Assembly: GCF_014873765.1 (NCBI RefSeq)
Contig: NZ_JADBGG010000004.1
Span: 62,001-126,000 of the forward strand
DNA length: 64,000 bases
From: Desulfomicrobium macestii
GTDB lineage: Bacteria; Desulfobacterota; Desulfovibrionia; Desulfovibrionales; Desulfomicrobiaceae
Reading direction: 5' to 3'
The position numbers were made by a program, and so were the translations under genes. Numbering within the stretch: position 1 is the first letter of the stretch; the number at the start of each line of letters is the position of its first letter. The notes beneath the pieces were generated by a model. It saw only the letters and a program-made list of their open reading frames with translations. It did no database searches and was not told where the DNA came from. This document shows positions 8,133-14,511 of this stretch, piece by piece.

Positions 8133-8744
8133 ATGTCCTGCCAGATTTCACCGGAACAGATTGACGCGACCATCGCTTTCCACGGACACAGCTGCCCAGG
8201 CCTGGCCATCGGCATCCGCGCCGCCGAGCTGGCCCTGCGCGAGCTTGAAAATCCCAGGGATACGGAGATCGTGGCCGTGGTCGAGACGGACATGTGCGGT
8301 GTGGACGCGCTGCAGTTTCTGCTGGGCACGACCATGGGCAAGGGCAATCTCATTCACCGCGATCACGGCAAGATGGCCTTTTCCTTTTTCAGGCGAGCCA
8401 CGGGCAAGGGGGTCCGGGCGCTGCTGAATCCGGCCGCGAGAGGCGGAATGGATGACGAGATGGCCGAGCTGATGCAGGCCAGCGGGGACGGCACGGCCAC
8501 GGAAGCGCAGAAGAATCGCATGACCGAACTGCGCGCCGGTCTGCAGCAGCGCTTCATGACCCTGCCCCTTGAGGAGATGTTCTGCGTCACCCCGGTTGAG
8601 CAGGGCGCGCCACGGCCGCCCAAGATCCTGGAAAGCCTTGCCTGCGCGCACTGTGGCGAGAAGACCATGGAGTCGCGCACGCGCCGTTTTGCCGGGCAGA
8701 CACTATGCATCCCATGTTTTCAGATGGTTGAGCAGAAAATATAG
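8133..8744 (+). CDS. FmdE family protein with C-terminal zinc ribbon
   Basis: A protein of 203 residues starting at an ATG with the ribosome binding site AAAGGAG. The N-terminal domain carries FHGHSCPGLAIGIRAAE and VVETDMCGVDALQFLLG, the hallmark of FmdE, first described beside molybdenum formylmethanofuran dehydrogenase genes. The last 40 residues form a zinc ribbon (CAHCG then CIPC). The biochemical role of FmdE proteins is unsettled. Being the last gene of a metal-chelate uptake operon, it is a candidate for handling the imported metal or cofactor in the cytoplasm. Molybdenum or tungsten is one hypothesis; iron or corrinoid are others. Confidence 0.88.
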   Translation: MSCQISPEQIDATIAFHGHSCPGLAIGIRAAELALRELENPRDTEIVAVVETDMCGVDALQFLLGTTMGKGNLIHRDHGKMAFSFFRRATGKGVRALLNPAARGGMDDEMAELMQASGDGTATEAQKNRMTELRAGLQQRFMTLPLEEMFCVTPVEQGAPRPPKILESLACAHCGEKTMESRTRRFAGQTLCIPCFQMVEQKI

Positions 8745-8752
8745 TTTTGGAT

Positions 8753-8779
8753 GGCGGGCCTTTTTGGTCCGCCTTTTTT
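8753..8779 (+). terminator. Intrinsic terminator after the FmdE-like gene
   Basis: Stem GGCGGGCC / GGTCCGCC (one G-T pair) with a TTTTT loop, followed by TTTTTT. It begins 8 bp after the stop codon. Confidence 0.85.
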
Positions 8780-8845
8780 GATATGTTTTCATAGGCATGA
8801 CATGTTCCTGTGCAGACCATGCCTTGCCGTGGGAATGTTGCGCCC

Positions 8846-8860
8846 GTTAGTGGCACGATA
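8846..8860. promoter_or_regulatory. Half-site resembling the hydA operator, upstream of the first TonB receptor
   Basis: GTTAGTGGCACGATA resembles the right arm at hydA (TTAGTAGCACGAAT). It lies about 60 bp before the receptor start, in an AT-rich leader. Only one arm is convincing. Confidence 0.35.
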
Positions 8861-8919
8861 TTTATTTTCGTATATATTTTATTATATTTTTTTAAAATAA
8901 ATTACTTTGGAGGGGGCTC

Positions 8920-11112
8920 ATGGAGAGGAAAGTTCTGGTTCTTGTCTGTTTCCTGCTTTTGGCGGCGGTTCATGCCAGGGCAGCGGGGCAGGAGGTGCAA
9001 CTGGAGGAGATGACCGTTGTAGGCGAGAAACTGGTCACTCCAACCAGACAGGCCAACGAGCAGGTCTACACAGGAACCGAGATCACAAGGAACGGCCTTG
9101 ATCTGCCCGGTGCCAAGGCTGAAACCAGCGTTTACGAGGCCATGAATTCATTGCCGGGAGTGCAGGTCGAGAGTGTCGATGCAACGGGTCTGGCCGTGGA
9201 GCAGACGAATACGCGGGTACGCGGAGTGCGCGGGTTTCTGGGCTCCATGACGGTGGAGGGCGTGCCCAACTGGGGCGGTAACCCCATGGGGCCGCGCGAG
9301 TATCTCTACGACATGGAAAATTTTGAGAGCCTCGCCGTTTACAAGGGGGCCATTCCGGCCGGACTCGGCACGGGAGTGGGCGCGCGCGGAGGGGCCGTGG
9401 AGCTGCGTCCCCGCTGGCCCGAAAAGGAGCCGGGGCTGGATCTGAATTTTGCCATTGGCTCCAATGCCTACAGCCGGGCACATTCAAGGGTCGATACCGG
9501 GAGCGTCGGGCCCCTGGGCACTGCGTTCAGCGCATCGGCGTCATGGACCGAGGCCGAGAAATGGAAAGGCCCGGGGGATCTGGGACCGCGCGTCAACGCA
9601 AACTTCATGGTCGAGCAACCGTATCATGGGGAGGACGCCGTTCGTGTCTGGTTCAATTACAACGATGTCGAACAGGATCTTTATCGCGCCATCGGCTATG
9701 ATGATGTCCGGGATCTGCATGGGAATTACCGCAAGGATTTCCAGGAAACGCTGACCGGAGTGAAGAATCAGGACATTTATCACTACAGGAACAACAGGTC
9801 CGAGCACGCCAACATGGACATCATTGCGGTGGTGCCTTTCACGTTCAATGAAATGTTCAAGGCGACTCTGCGGCCGTATTATTCATGGGAGGACGCGCAA
9901 ATATACCAGGGCGTGATTTCACAGGGAGGCGTCGTTCAGAAGCGCATGCGCGATATCGAGCGCATTGGCCTGCTGTCGCAACTGGAAGTCGACTTGGAGC
10001 AGGTCCGGCTGTCCGTTGGCCATCTGTTCGAGTCCGTGGACATGCAGATCAACACGGATATTCTCCATCCCACCACCGGTGCGTTCATCAATCACGGCAT
10101 CCGCACCGAGAACGACGGCAACGGCTACGTGAACAGTCCTTTCGCCACCCTGGCCGGAACCGTGGGCGCATTCGACTGGCAGGCCGGGCTCAAATATTTT
10201 CGCTACGACGAGCCCGCCAGCAAAGGCTTCACGTCGACGGCCGGAGTTCTGGCGGAAGCCCCGGATCTGGCCCGTGATTCCCGTGTGTATGACATCTGGC
10301 TGCCAAGCGTGGGCGTGAGCTACGCGGTAAGCGAGATGTTCCAGCCCTACGCCAGTTACGGTCGCAGTCACATCAGGCCCTATTCATATGTGCCGCTGAT
10401 CAATCTCTACAATGCAAATACGGGAAAATTCCAGGCTGCCGGAGTAACGCTGAAGGACATGTTCGCCGGATACGACATCGAGACGTCGGACAATTTCGAA
10501 CTGGGGCTGCGCATCACCCATGAGCGCTTCGACATCACCCCGGCGGTGTTCTACTCAAGGCACGACAATCTGTTGACCACTGTTTATGACCCGCGCGTGG
10601 ATCTGAGCTACGCCCAGAATGTCGGCAAGGCCACGGGTTACGGCCTGGAAGTGGAGGGTAATTTCTATCTGACACAGGCTCTGACGGCGTTTGTCAATCC
10701 GTCCTATACGCGTCTGACCTACGACAAGGATCTTTCCTATCAGGGCAACACGCTTAAAACCAGGGGCGAGCAGGTCGTCGATACTCCGGAATGGATGGTC
10801 AAGGCCGGGCTGGTCTTGAAGGTCGGGGATTTCGAATTTGTTCCCGGAGTACGCTACATGGGCGAACGTTACGGGGACGTGGAGCACAAGGAGAAGGTCG
10901 ATGATTATATTGTGGCGGACTTGAGCATGAATTACGTCAACCGCGACGTGGATTTCGCAGAGGGTTTAAAGCTCTCGCTCAACCTCTACAATCTGTTCGA
11001 CACCGAATACGTGTCCAGGATCAACGCTTCGGACGACACCCGCGAAGGCGGTGCTTCATATTATGTGGGAGCTCCGTTCACGGCGGTTTTCAGCATAGGT
11101 CTTGAATTCTGA
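8920..11112 (+). CDS. TonB-dependent outer-membrane receptor
   Basis: A protein of 730 residues with a signal peptide (cleavage near ARA-AGQ) and a TonB box-like stretch (EEMTVVGEK) right after it. A plug domain follows with VYEAMNSLPGVQVES, RVRGVRGFLGSMTVEGVP and VYKGAIPAGLGTGVG. A 22-strand-type barrel ends in the typical aromatic C-terminus (FSIGLEF). The start has a strong GGAGGGGG site. It follows the TonB/ABC/FmdE operon after a terminator and is its likely outer-membrane gate. The ligand is unknown; the plug is diverged from the well-known siderophore receptors. Confidence 0.92.
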   Translation: MERKVLVLVCFLLLAAVHARAAGQEVQLEEMTVVGEKLVTPTRQANEQVYTGTEITRNGLDLPGAKAETSVYEAMNSLPGVQVESVDATGLAVEQTNTRVRGVRGFLGSMTVEGVPNWGGNPMGPREYLYDMENFESLAVYKGAIPAGLGTGVGARGGAVELRPRWPEKEPGLDLNFAIGSNAYSRAHSRVDTGSVGPLGTAFSASASWTEAEKWKGPGDLGPRVNANFMVEQPYHGEDAVRVWFNYNDVEQDLYRAIGYDDVRDLHGNYRKDFQETLTGVKNQDIYHYRNNRSEHANMDIIAVVPFTFNEMFKATLRPYYSWEDAQIYQGVISQGGVVQKRMRDIERIGLLSQLEVDLEQVRLSVGHLFESVDMQINTDILHPTTGAFINHGIRTENDGNGYVNSPFATLAGTVGAFDWQAGLKYFRYDEPASKGFTSTAGVLAEAPDLARDSRVYDIWLPSVGVSYAVSEMFQPYASYGRSHIRPYSYVPLINLYNANTGKFQAAGVTLKDMFAGYDIETSDNFELGLRITHERFDITPAVFYSRHDNLLTTVYDPRVDLSYAQNVGKATGYGLEVEGNFYLTQALTAFVNPSYTRLTYDKDLSYQGNTLKTRGEQVVDTPEWMVKAGLVLKVGDFEFVPGVRYMGERYGDVEHKEKVDDYIVADLSMNYVNRDVDFAEGLKLSLNLYNLFDTEYVSRINASDDTREGGASYYVGAPFTAVFSIGLEF

Positions 11113-11119
11113 TGGCAAG

Positions 11120-11158
11120 GATGCCGGCCTGCGCAATCATTGACGCAGTGCCGGCATC
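11120..11158. other. Long hairpin between the receptor and the receiver-like gene
   Basis: Nine-base arms GATGCCGGC / GCCGGCATC enclose a second pair CTGCG / CGCAG, giving a stable stem. No T-run follows, so it may be an attenuator or mRNA-stability element rather than a full terminator. Confidence 0.6.
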
Positions 11159-11208
11159 ATCTTGTCACAATGTGTTCAGAAAAGTGGACGCAGCTTGAAG
11201 GAGTATAC

Positions 11209-11568
11209 ATGAGAGTTGCAATCGTTTCCGATCGCAAGTTTGATTTGCATGATTTTTCCAGAGGCATGGGCAGTGACGTGGATTGGTTTGCCAACCCGGA
11301 CGAATTTTTGGGACACGCTTGTGAATTGTCCTGGAATCTGGTCGTCCTCGATGCGCTCCTGGACGGTGCGGACATCACACGGACACTGCAGGACTTGCTG
11401 CGGGTCAACTCGCTGCTCCATACCGCAGTCATTGCGGACATGACCGAGCCTGAACTGTTCGCATACTGCGAGGGATTGGGCGTCCTCTGCGCGGTTCCCG
11501 CCATGCCGGAATGGAATGATGGCGCCAGAGTCATGAATCAGTTGTGCCTTTTTTACGACATGGGTTAA
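11209..11568 (+). CDS. Small receiver-like protein of unknown function
   Basis: A protein of 119 residues from the ATG at 11209 with the site GAAGGAG; starts further upstream run through the hairpin and lack one. The pattern MRVAIVSDRKFD, NLVVLDALLDGAD and TAVIADM alternates strands and helices like a response-regulator receiver. An Asp sits at the end of the third strand where phosphorylation occurs, but the conserved Lys near the C-terminus is not evident and there is no output domain. It is 97 bp after the TonB-dependent receptor. It may be a degenerate single-domain receiver; the function is unknown. Confidence 0.65.
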   Translation: MRVAIVSDRKFDLHDFSRGMGSDVDWFANPDEFLGHACELSWNLVVLDALLDGADITRTLQDLLRVNSLLHTAVIADMTEPELFAYCEGLGVLCAVPAMPEWNDGARVMNQLCLFYDMG

Positions 11569-11610
11569 TGTCGGGGGGAGTATAATCTCCTCCGTTCTTC
11601 ACAGTATTGT

Positions 11611-11637
11611 CCATCTCCCTCGCCAAGAGGGAGGTGG
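11611..11637. other. Hairpin in the 11569-11964 intergenic region
   Basis: Arms CCATCTCCCT / AGGGAGGTGG (one T-G pair) around a 7-base loop, about 43 bp after the receiver-like gene. There is no T-run. The remainder of this 396-bp gap holds the hydA promoter and operator; between 11640 and 11850 I see no gene or known riboswitch. Confidence 0.5.
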
Positions 11638-11853
11638 CCCTTCCCCCGTTGACGATGTTTAAGTCGATGGACCGACAATGCTGATGAGGGGTGATCACGA
11701 AATCCAATCTCAAGCTTTCAATTCCATCCGAGTCATTCTTGCATGATCAATTTCCGCGTGCAGGGAACCGTCCAGCCTGGCGGTGAGCTCAGGTTTGCGA
11801 ACCGTGGCGCTTTATTTTTGGCATGGCGGATTCACTTCCGACGTTGCCATATA

Positions 11854-11881
11854 TTGACAGTCTTCCGGTTTGCGGTAATGG
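11854..11881 (+). promoter_or_regulatory. Sigma-70-type promoter of hydAB
   Basis: TTGACA (11854-11859), a 16-bp spacer and TAATGG (11876-11881). The expected transcription start, near 11888, falls inside the inverted repeat that follows, so a protein bound there should block initiation. Confidence 0.6.
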
Positions 11882-11882
11882 T

Positions 11883-11919
11883 CATTCGTGTTACTGATTT
11901 TAAATTAGTAGCACGAATG
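11883..11919. promoter_or_regulatory. Operator: 37-bp inverted repeat at the hydA start site
   Basis: Left arm CATTCGTGTTACT and right arm AGTAGCACGAATG are inverted copies (12 of 13 positions) separated by 11 AT-rich bases. The position directly after the -10 box suggests repression. Related arms occur upstream of tonB, the first TonB receptor and the TM1266-type gene. Confidence 0.7.
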
Positions 11920-11964
11920 GGTCTCGTTTAACGTCATGGCCGTCAAGGCCGAAGGAGGAGCTTC

Positions 11965-13206
11965 ATGATCGAGATCGAAGGAGTCATGTCCACGGGGCAA
12001 TTGCCCAACTCCGCGGACCCCAACTCGTTTTCCATGGTTCAGGTGGACCCGGAAAAATGCCAGGCCTGTGGCAACTGTCACGAAATCTGTCCCACAGGCA
12101 TCATCCAACCCGTTGACGACTCGGGAATCCACAAGGTCGTCGATCCGGCCGGTTGCGTGAACTGCGGCCAATGTCTGGCCAACTGCCCTTACGGCGCCAT
12201 CTATGAGCAAACTTCGTTCGTGGATGAGATTCTGGCCAAGCTCAAGGATCCAAACACCGTAGTTGTCTCCATGCCTGCTCCGGCAGTGCGCTATGGCCTC
12301 GGCGAACCGTTCGGCATGCCTCCTGGCACCTTTGTCGGCGGCAAGATGCATGCAGCCTTGCGCAAGCTTGGTTTTGACCTCATCTGGGACAACGAATTCA
12401 CGGCCGATGTGACCATCATGGAAGAGGGCACCGAACTGATCAACCGTGTCGCCAAACCCGATCCCAAACATCCCTTGCCGCAATTCACGTCCTGCTGTCC
12501 TGGCTGGGTCAAGTTCGTGGAGACATTCTATCCGGAAATTCTTCCTCACGTATCGACCTGCAGGTCGCCTATCGCCATGCTTGGGCCCCTGGCCAAAACG
12601 TACGGAGCCGAGCAGACCAAGACCGATCCCAAGAAAATGTACACCGTGTCCATCATGCCTTGTATCGCCAAGAAGTACGAGGGGTTGCGGCCGGAAATGA
12701 AGGCGAGCGGATTCCGTGACATCGATGCGACCATCACCACTCGGGAATTGGCCTACATGATCAAGAAGGCTGGGATAGATTTTGTCAGTCTCCCAGATGA
12801 ACAGCCTGACCCGGTCCTGGGAGAATCCACCGGAGCCGCGACAATTTTCGCGACCAGCGGTGGCGTCATGGAAGCAGCTCTGCGACTGGCTTACGAGGTT
12901 CTTTCCGGCCAGAAGCTGGACAACCCCGAAATAAAGGCCGTGCGCGCAAGCGAAGGCATCGTCACGGCCAGCGTGGATGTGCCCAACTTCGGCGCGGTCA
13001 ACGTGGCCGTGGCAAGCGGTCTCGAAAACGCCGCCAAACTCTGCGAGGAAGTCAAGGCCGGGAAGTCGAAGCACCATTTCATCGAGATCATGACCTGTCC
13101 CGGCGGGTGCGTGAACGGTGGAGGACAGCCTCTGGATCCGGGCTTGCTCGTTCAGAGTTCGCCTCTTCTCGACACCTACAAGAAACGCTTCGGCATCAGC
13201 TGCTAG
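11965..13206 (+). CDS. hydA: Periplasmic [FeFe] hydrogenase large subunit
   Basis: A catalytic subunit of 413 residues for reversible H2 oxidation and proton reduction. Two 4Fe-4S ferredoxin motifs lie at about 32-43 (CQACGNCHEICP) and 62-74 (CVNCGQCLANCP). The H-cluster motifs are all present: TSCCPGW, MPCIAKKYE and the C-terminal EIMTCPGGCVNGGGQP. It lacks a signal peptide of its own; in Desulfovibrio the large subunit is exported with the Tat-signalled small subunit, encoded 12 bp downstream here. The start has AAGGAGGAG. A promoter and operator lie directly upstream. The TM1266-type gene nearby is a usual companion of [FeFe] hydrogenases. The maturases HydE, HydF and HydG are not in the window. 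Confidence 0.97.
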   Translation: MIEIEGVMSTGQLPNSADPNSFSMVQVDPEKCQACGNCHEICPTGIIQPVDDSGIHKVVDPAGCVNCGQCLANCPYGAIYEQTSFVDEILAKLKDPNTVVVSMPAPAVRYGLGEPFGMPPGTFVGGKMHAALRKLGFDLIWDNEFTADVTIMEEGTELINRVAKPDPKHPLPQFTSCCPGWVKFVETFYPEILPHVSTCRSPIAMLGPLAKTYGAEQTKTDPKKMYTVSIMPCIAKKYEGLRPEMKASGFRDIDATITTRELAYMIKKAGIDFVSLPDEQPDPVLGESTGAATIFATSGGVMEAALRLAYEVLSGQKLDNPEIKAVRASEGIVTASVDVPNFGAVNVAVASGLENAAKLCEEVKAGKSKHHFIEIMTCPGGCVNGGGQPLDPGLLVQSSPLLDTYKKRFGISC

Positions 13207-13218
13207 GGAGGGCGAATA

Positions 13219-13560
13219 ATGAATACCATCATGGAACTGACGCGCCGGAGTTTTATCAAGGTCACCGGAGTGATGACGGCCATGGCCGTGACCGGTGTCC
13301 ACTTTGTAGGCACGGCCAAGGCCGCGGCAATGGATTTTGTCGCCCATCGGCAGACATCCGTTTACGATGCCGACGCCAAGGTCTACAAGATCAGAAAATC
13401 CCAGGAAAATCCAATGATTCAGAAAATCTACGCCAAGGACGGTTTTCTGCATGACGGGCCCTGTGGCCACAAATCGCATGAGTTGCTGCACACTCACTAT
13501 GTGGACCGCAGCGCGGGTCTCAAGGCCCTGCGCGACAAGGGCATCCAGCTGAAGCTGTGA
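13219..13560 (+). CDS. hydB: Periplasmic [FeFe] hydrogenase small subunit with Tat signal
   Basis: A protein of 113 residues. The N-terminus has a twin-arginine signal (TRRSFIKVTG) and a hydrophobic stretch ending at AKA. The mature part (YDADAKVYKIRKSQENP, then HDGPCGHKSHELLHTHYVDRS) matches the small subunit that wraps around the Desulfovibrio catalytic subunit. The Tat signal carries the folded, cofactor-loaded heterodimer to the periplasm, where cytochrome c3 is the expected partner. It is co-transcribed with hydA. No clear terminator follows; the next gene runs convergently. Confidence 0.96.
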   Translation: MNTIMELTRRSFIKVTGVMTAMAVTGVHFVGTAKAAAMDFVAHRQTSVYDADAKVYKIRKSQENPMIQKIYAKDGFLHDGPCGHKSHELLHTHYVDRSAGLKALRDKGIQLKL

Positions 13561-13631
13561 TGCCTGGGATGAAGTTGTAACCCACCTCCTGCAACCTGCG
13601 GCAAGGATCGTGCTGAACCAAGGGTTGCGTT

Positions 13632-14132
13632 TTAATTGTTCCCGAAAAGAGCTTCGATGCTCGAGGCGAGGAAGTCCTCAATCTCGTTGCGCTGGCAGGT
13701 GATTATGGGCGGGAGCTTATCTGTTTTGGACATGTAGGAGTGGAACGCCTGCAAATGGAAGAGGGCTTTTTTCCTCAGTTCTTCATCACGGTTTTCCTTG
13801 AATTTATCAGCCAGGGCCTTGCCTAGATTGAAATGGGCCAGAGGGTAGGGAATCCCCTGAAGGGCGATCTCGTATTCCTTCACGGCCAGATCCATGTTGC
13901 CCTGGCGGGCGTGGATCACGCCGATGTCGTTGTGCGCCTCCGAAGCCTCGATGGTTTCGGGGCAGCATTCAATGACCTTGGAATATCTGGCTACGGCTGC
14001 AGGATATTTTCCCATGGCCAGAAAACGTTCTCCCTGTTGGATTAGGGTCCGGGGCAACTCGGCTTGGGCGTGATCGTAGAACCCGCCAAGCAGACCGAGA
14101 AAAATGATGAGCAGTAATGGACGAAACAGCAT
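13632..14132 (-). CDS. Exported TPR protein
   Basis: A protein of 166 residues with an N-terminal signal peptide (cleavage near AQA-ELP) and about two to three TPR units, for example FLAMGKYPAAVARYSKVIECCP, then AHNDIGVIHARQGNMDLAVKEYEIAL. The start has CAGGAGATACC upstream. It is convergent to hydAB and divergent from the TM1266-type gene, with which it shares a 100-bp control region containing hydA-operator-like arms. It probably acts in the periplasm as a protein-binding scaffold; a link to hydrogenase assembly is only positional. Confidence 0.8.
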   Translation of the reverse strand: MLFRPLLLIIFLGLLGGFYDHAQAELPRTLIQQGERFLAMGKYPAAVARYSKVIECCPETIEASEAHNDIGVIHARQGNMDLAVKEYEIALQGIPYPLAHFNLGKALADKFKENRDEELRKKALFHLQAFHSYMSKTDKLPPIITCQRNEIEDFLASSIEALFGNN

Positions 14133-14153
14133 GGTATCTCCTGGAGCTTTTAA

Positions 14154-14190
14154 GTGTTACGAATTTTTATTTTGTATTCGTGTTGTGACG
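14154..14190. promoter_or_regulatory. Operator-like arms in the TPR / TM1266 divergent region
   Basis: GTGTTACGAAT (14154-14164) and ATTCGTGTTGTGAC (14176-14189) carry the same ATTCGTG and GTGTTAC words as the hydA operator. Here the ACGAAT/ATTCGT arms point outwards, so the geometry differs. It is placed to control both divergent genes. Confidence 0.45.
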
Positions 14191-14233
14191 CAAGATCAAG
14201 GACGGAGTGGGCCTCCGGGATGAGGTGCAGGAC

Positions 14234-14503
14234 ATGAAGAAGGGCAGAGTCAGGAAGGCATCCACGGAAAGATTGGGAGTGGTCGGGATTCTGATTCTCA
14301 ATGCTGCGCCGGACAGGGCACGGGTAGCTGAACTTCTGGCCGAGTACGACGGCATTATCGTTGGCCAGGCGGAGTTGCCGTGTTCCGAGCGGAACATGAC
14401 GCTGATTTGTGTGAGCATCAAGGTCACAACCAACGTCCTGGGGGCATTTACGGGCAAGCTTGGGCTCGTTGACGGCGTGAAAGTAAAGTCAATGTTATTG
14501 TGA
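14234..14503 (+). CDS. TM1266-type iron-only hydrogenase system regulator
   Basis: A protein of 89 residues from the ATG at 14234 (site AGGTGCAGG); a GTG 27 bp upstream is an alternative. It has the ACT-like pattern of the TM1266 family, LGVVGILILN, then ELLAEYDGIIVGQAELP, then MTLICVSIKVTTNVLGAFTGKLGLVDGVKVKS. Members are found beside [FeFe] hydrogenase genes and are thought to regulate them or sense a ligand; they lack a DNA-binding domain of their own. The stop is 8 bp before the second TonB receptor, suggesting co-transcription with it. Confidence 0.88.
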   Translation: MKKGRVRKASTERLGVVGILILNAAPDRARVAELLAEYDGIIVGQAELPCSERNMTLICVSIKVTTNVLGAFTGKLGLVDGVKVKSMLL

Positions 14504-14511
14504 GGAAGGTA

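Noticed and set aside
8851..8866. TGGCACG upstream of the first TonB receptor as a sigma-54 promoter
   Set aside because: The -24 word fits, but the expected TTGC at -12 is TTAT, lacking the essential GC. It is better explained as an operator-like half-site.
11640..11850. Possible riboswitch upstream of hydA
   Set aside because: Some base-pairing can be drawn, but no consensus core of a known cobalamin, molybdenum-cofactor or other riboswitch is present, and it lies upstream of the hydA promoter.
11905..13497. Open frame of 530 codons on the minus strand
   Set aside because: It covers hydA and hydB in antisense; both are certain, and the antisense product has no domain.
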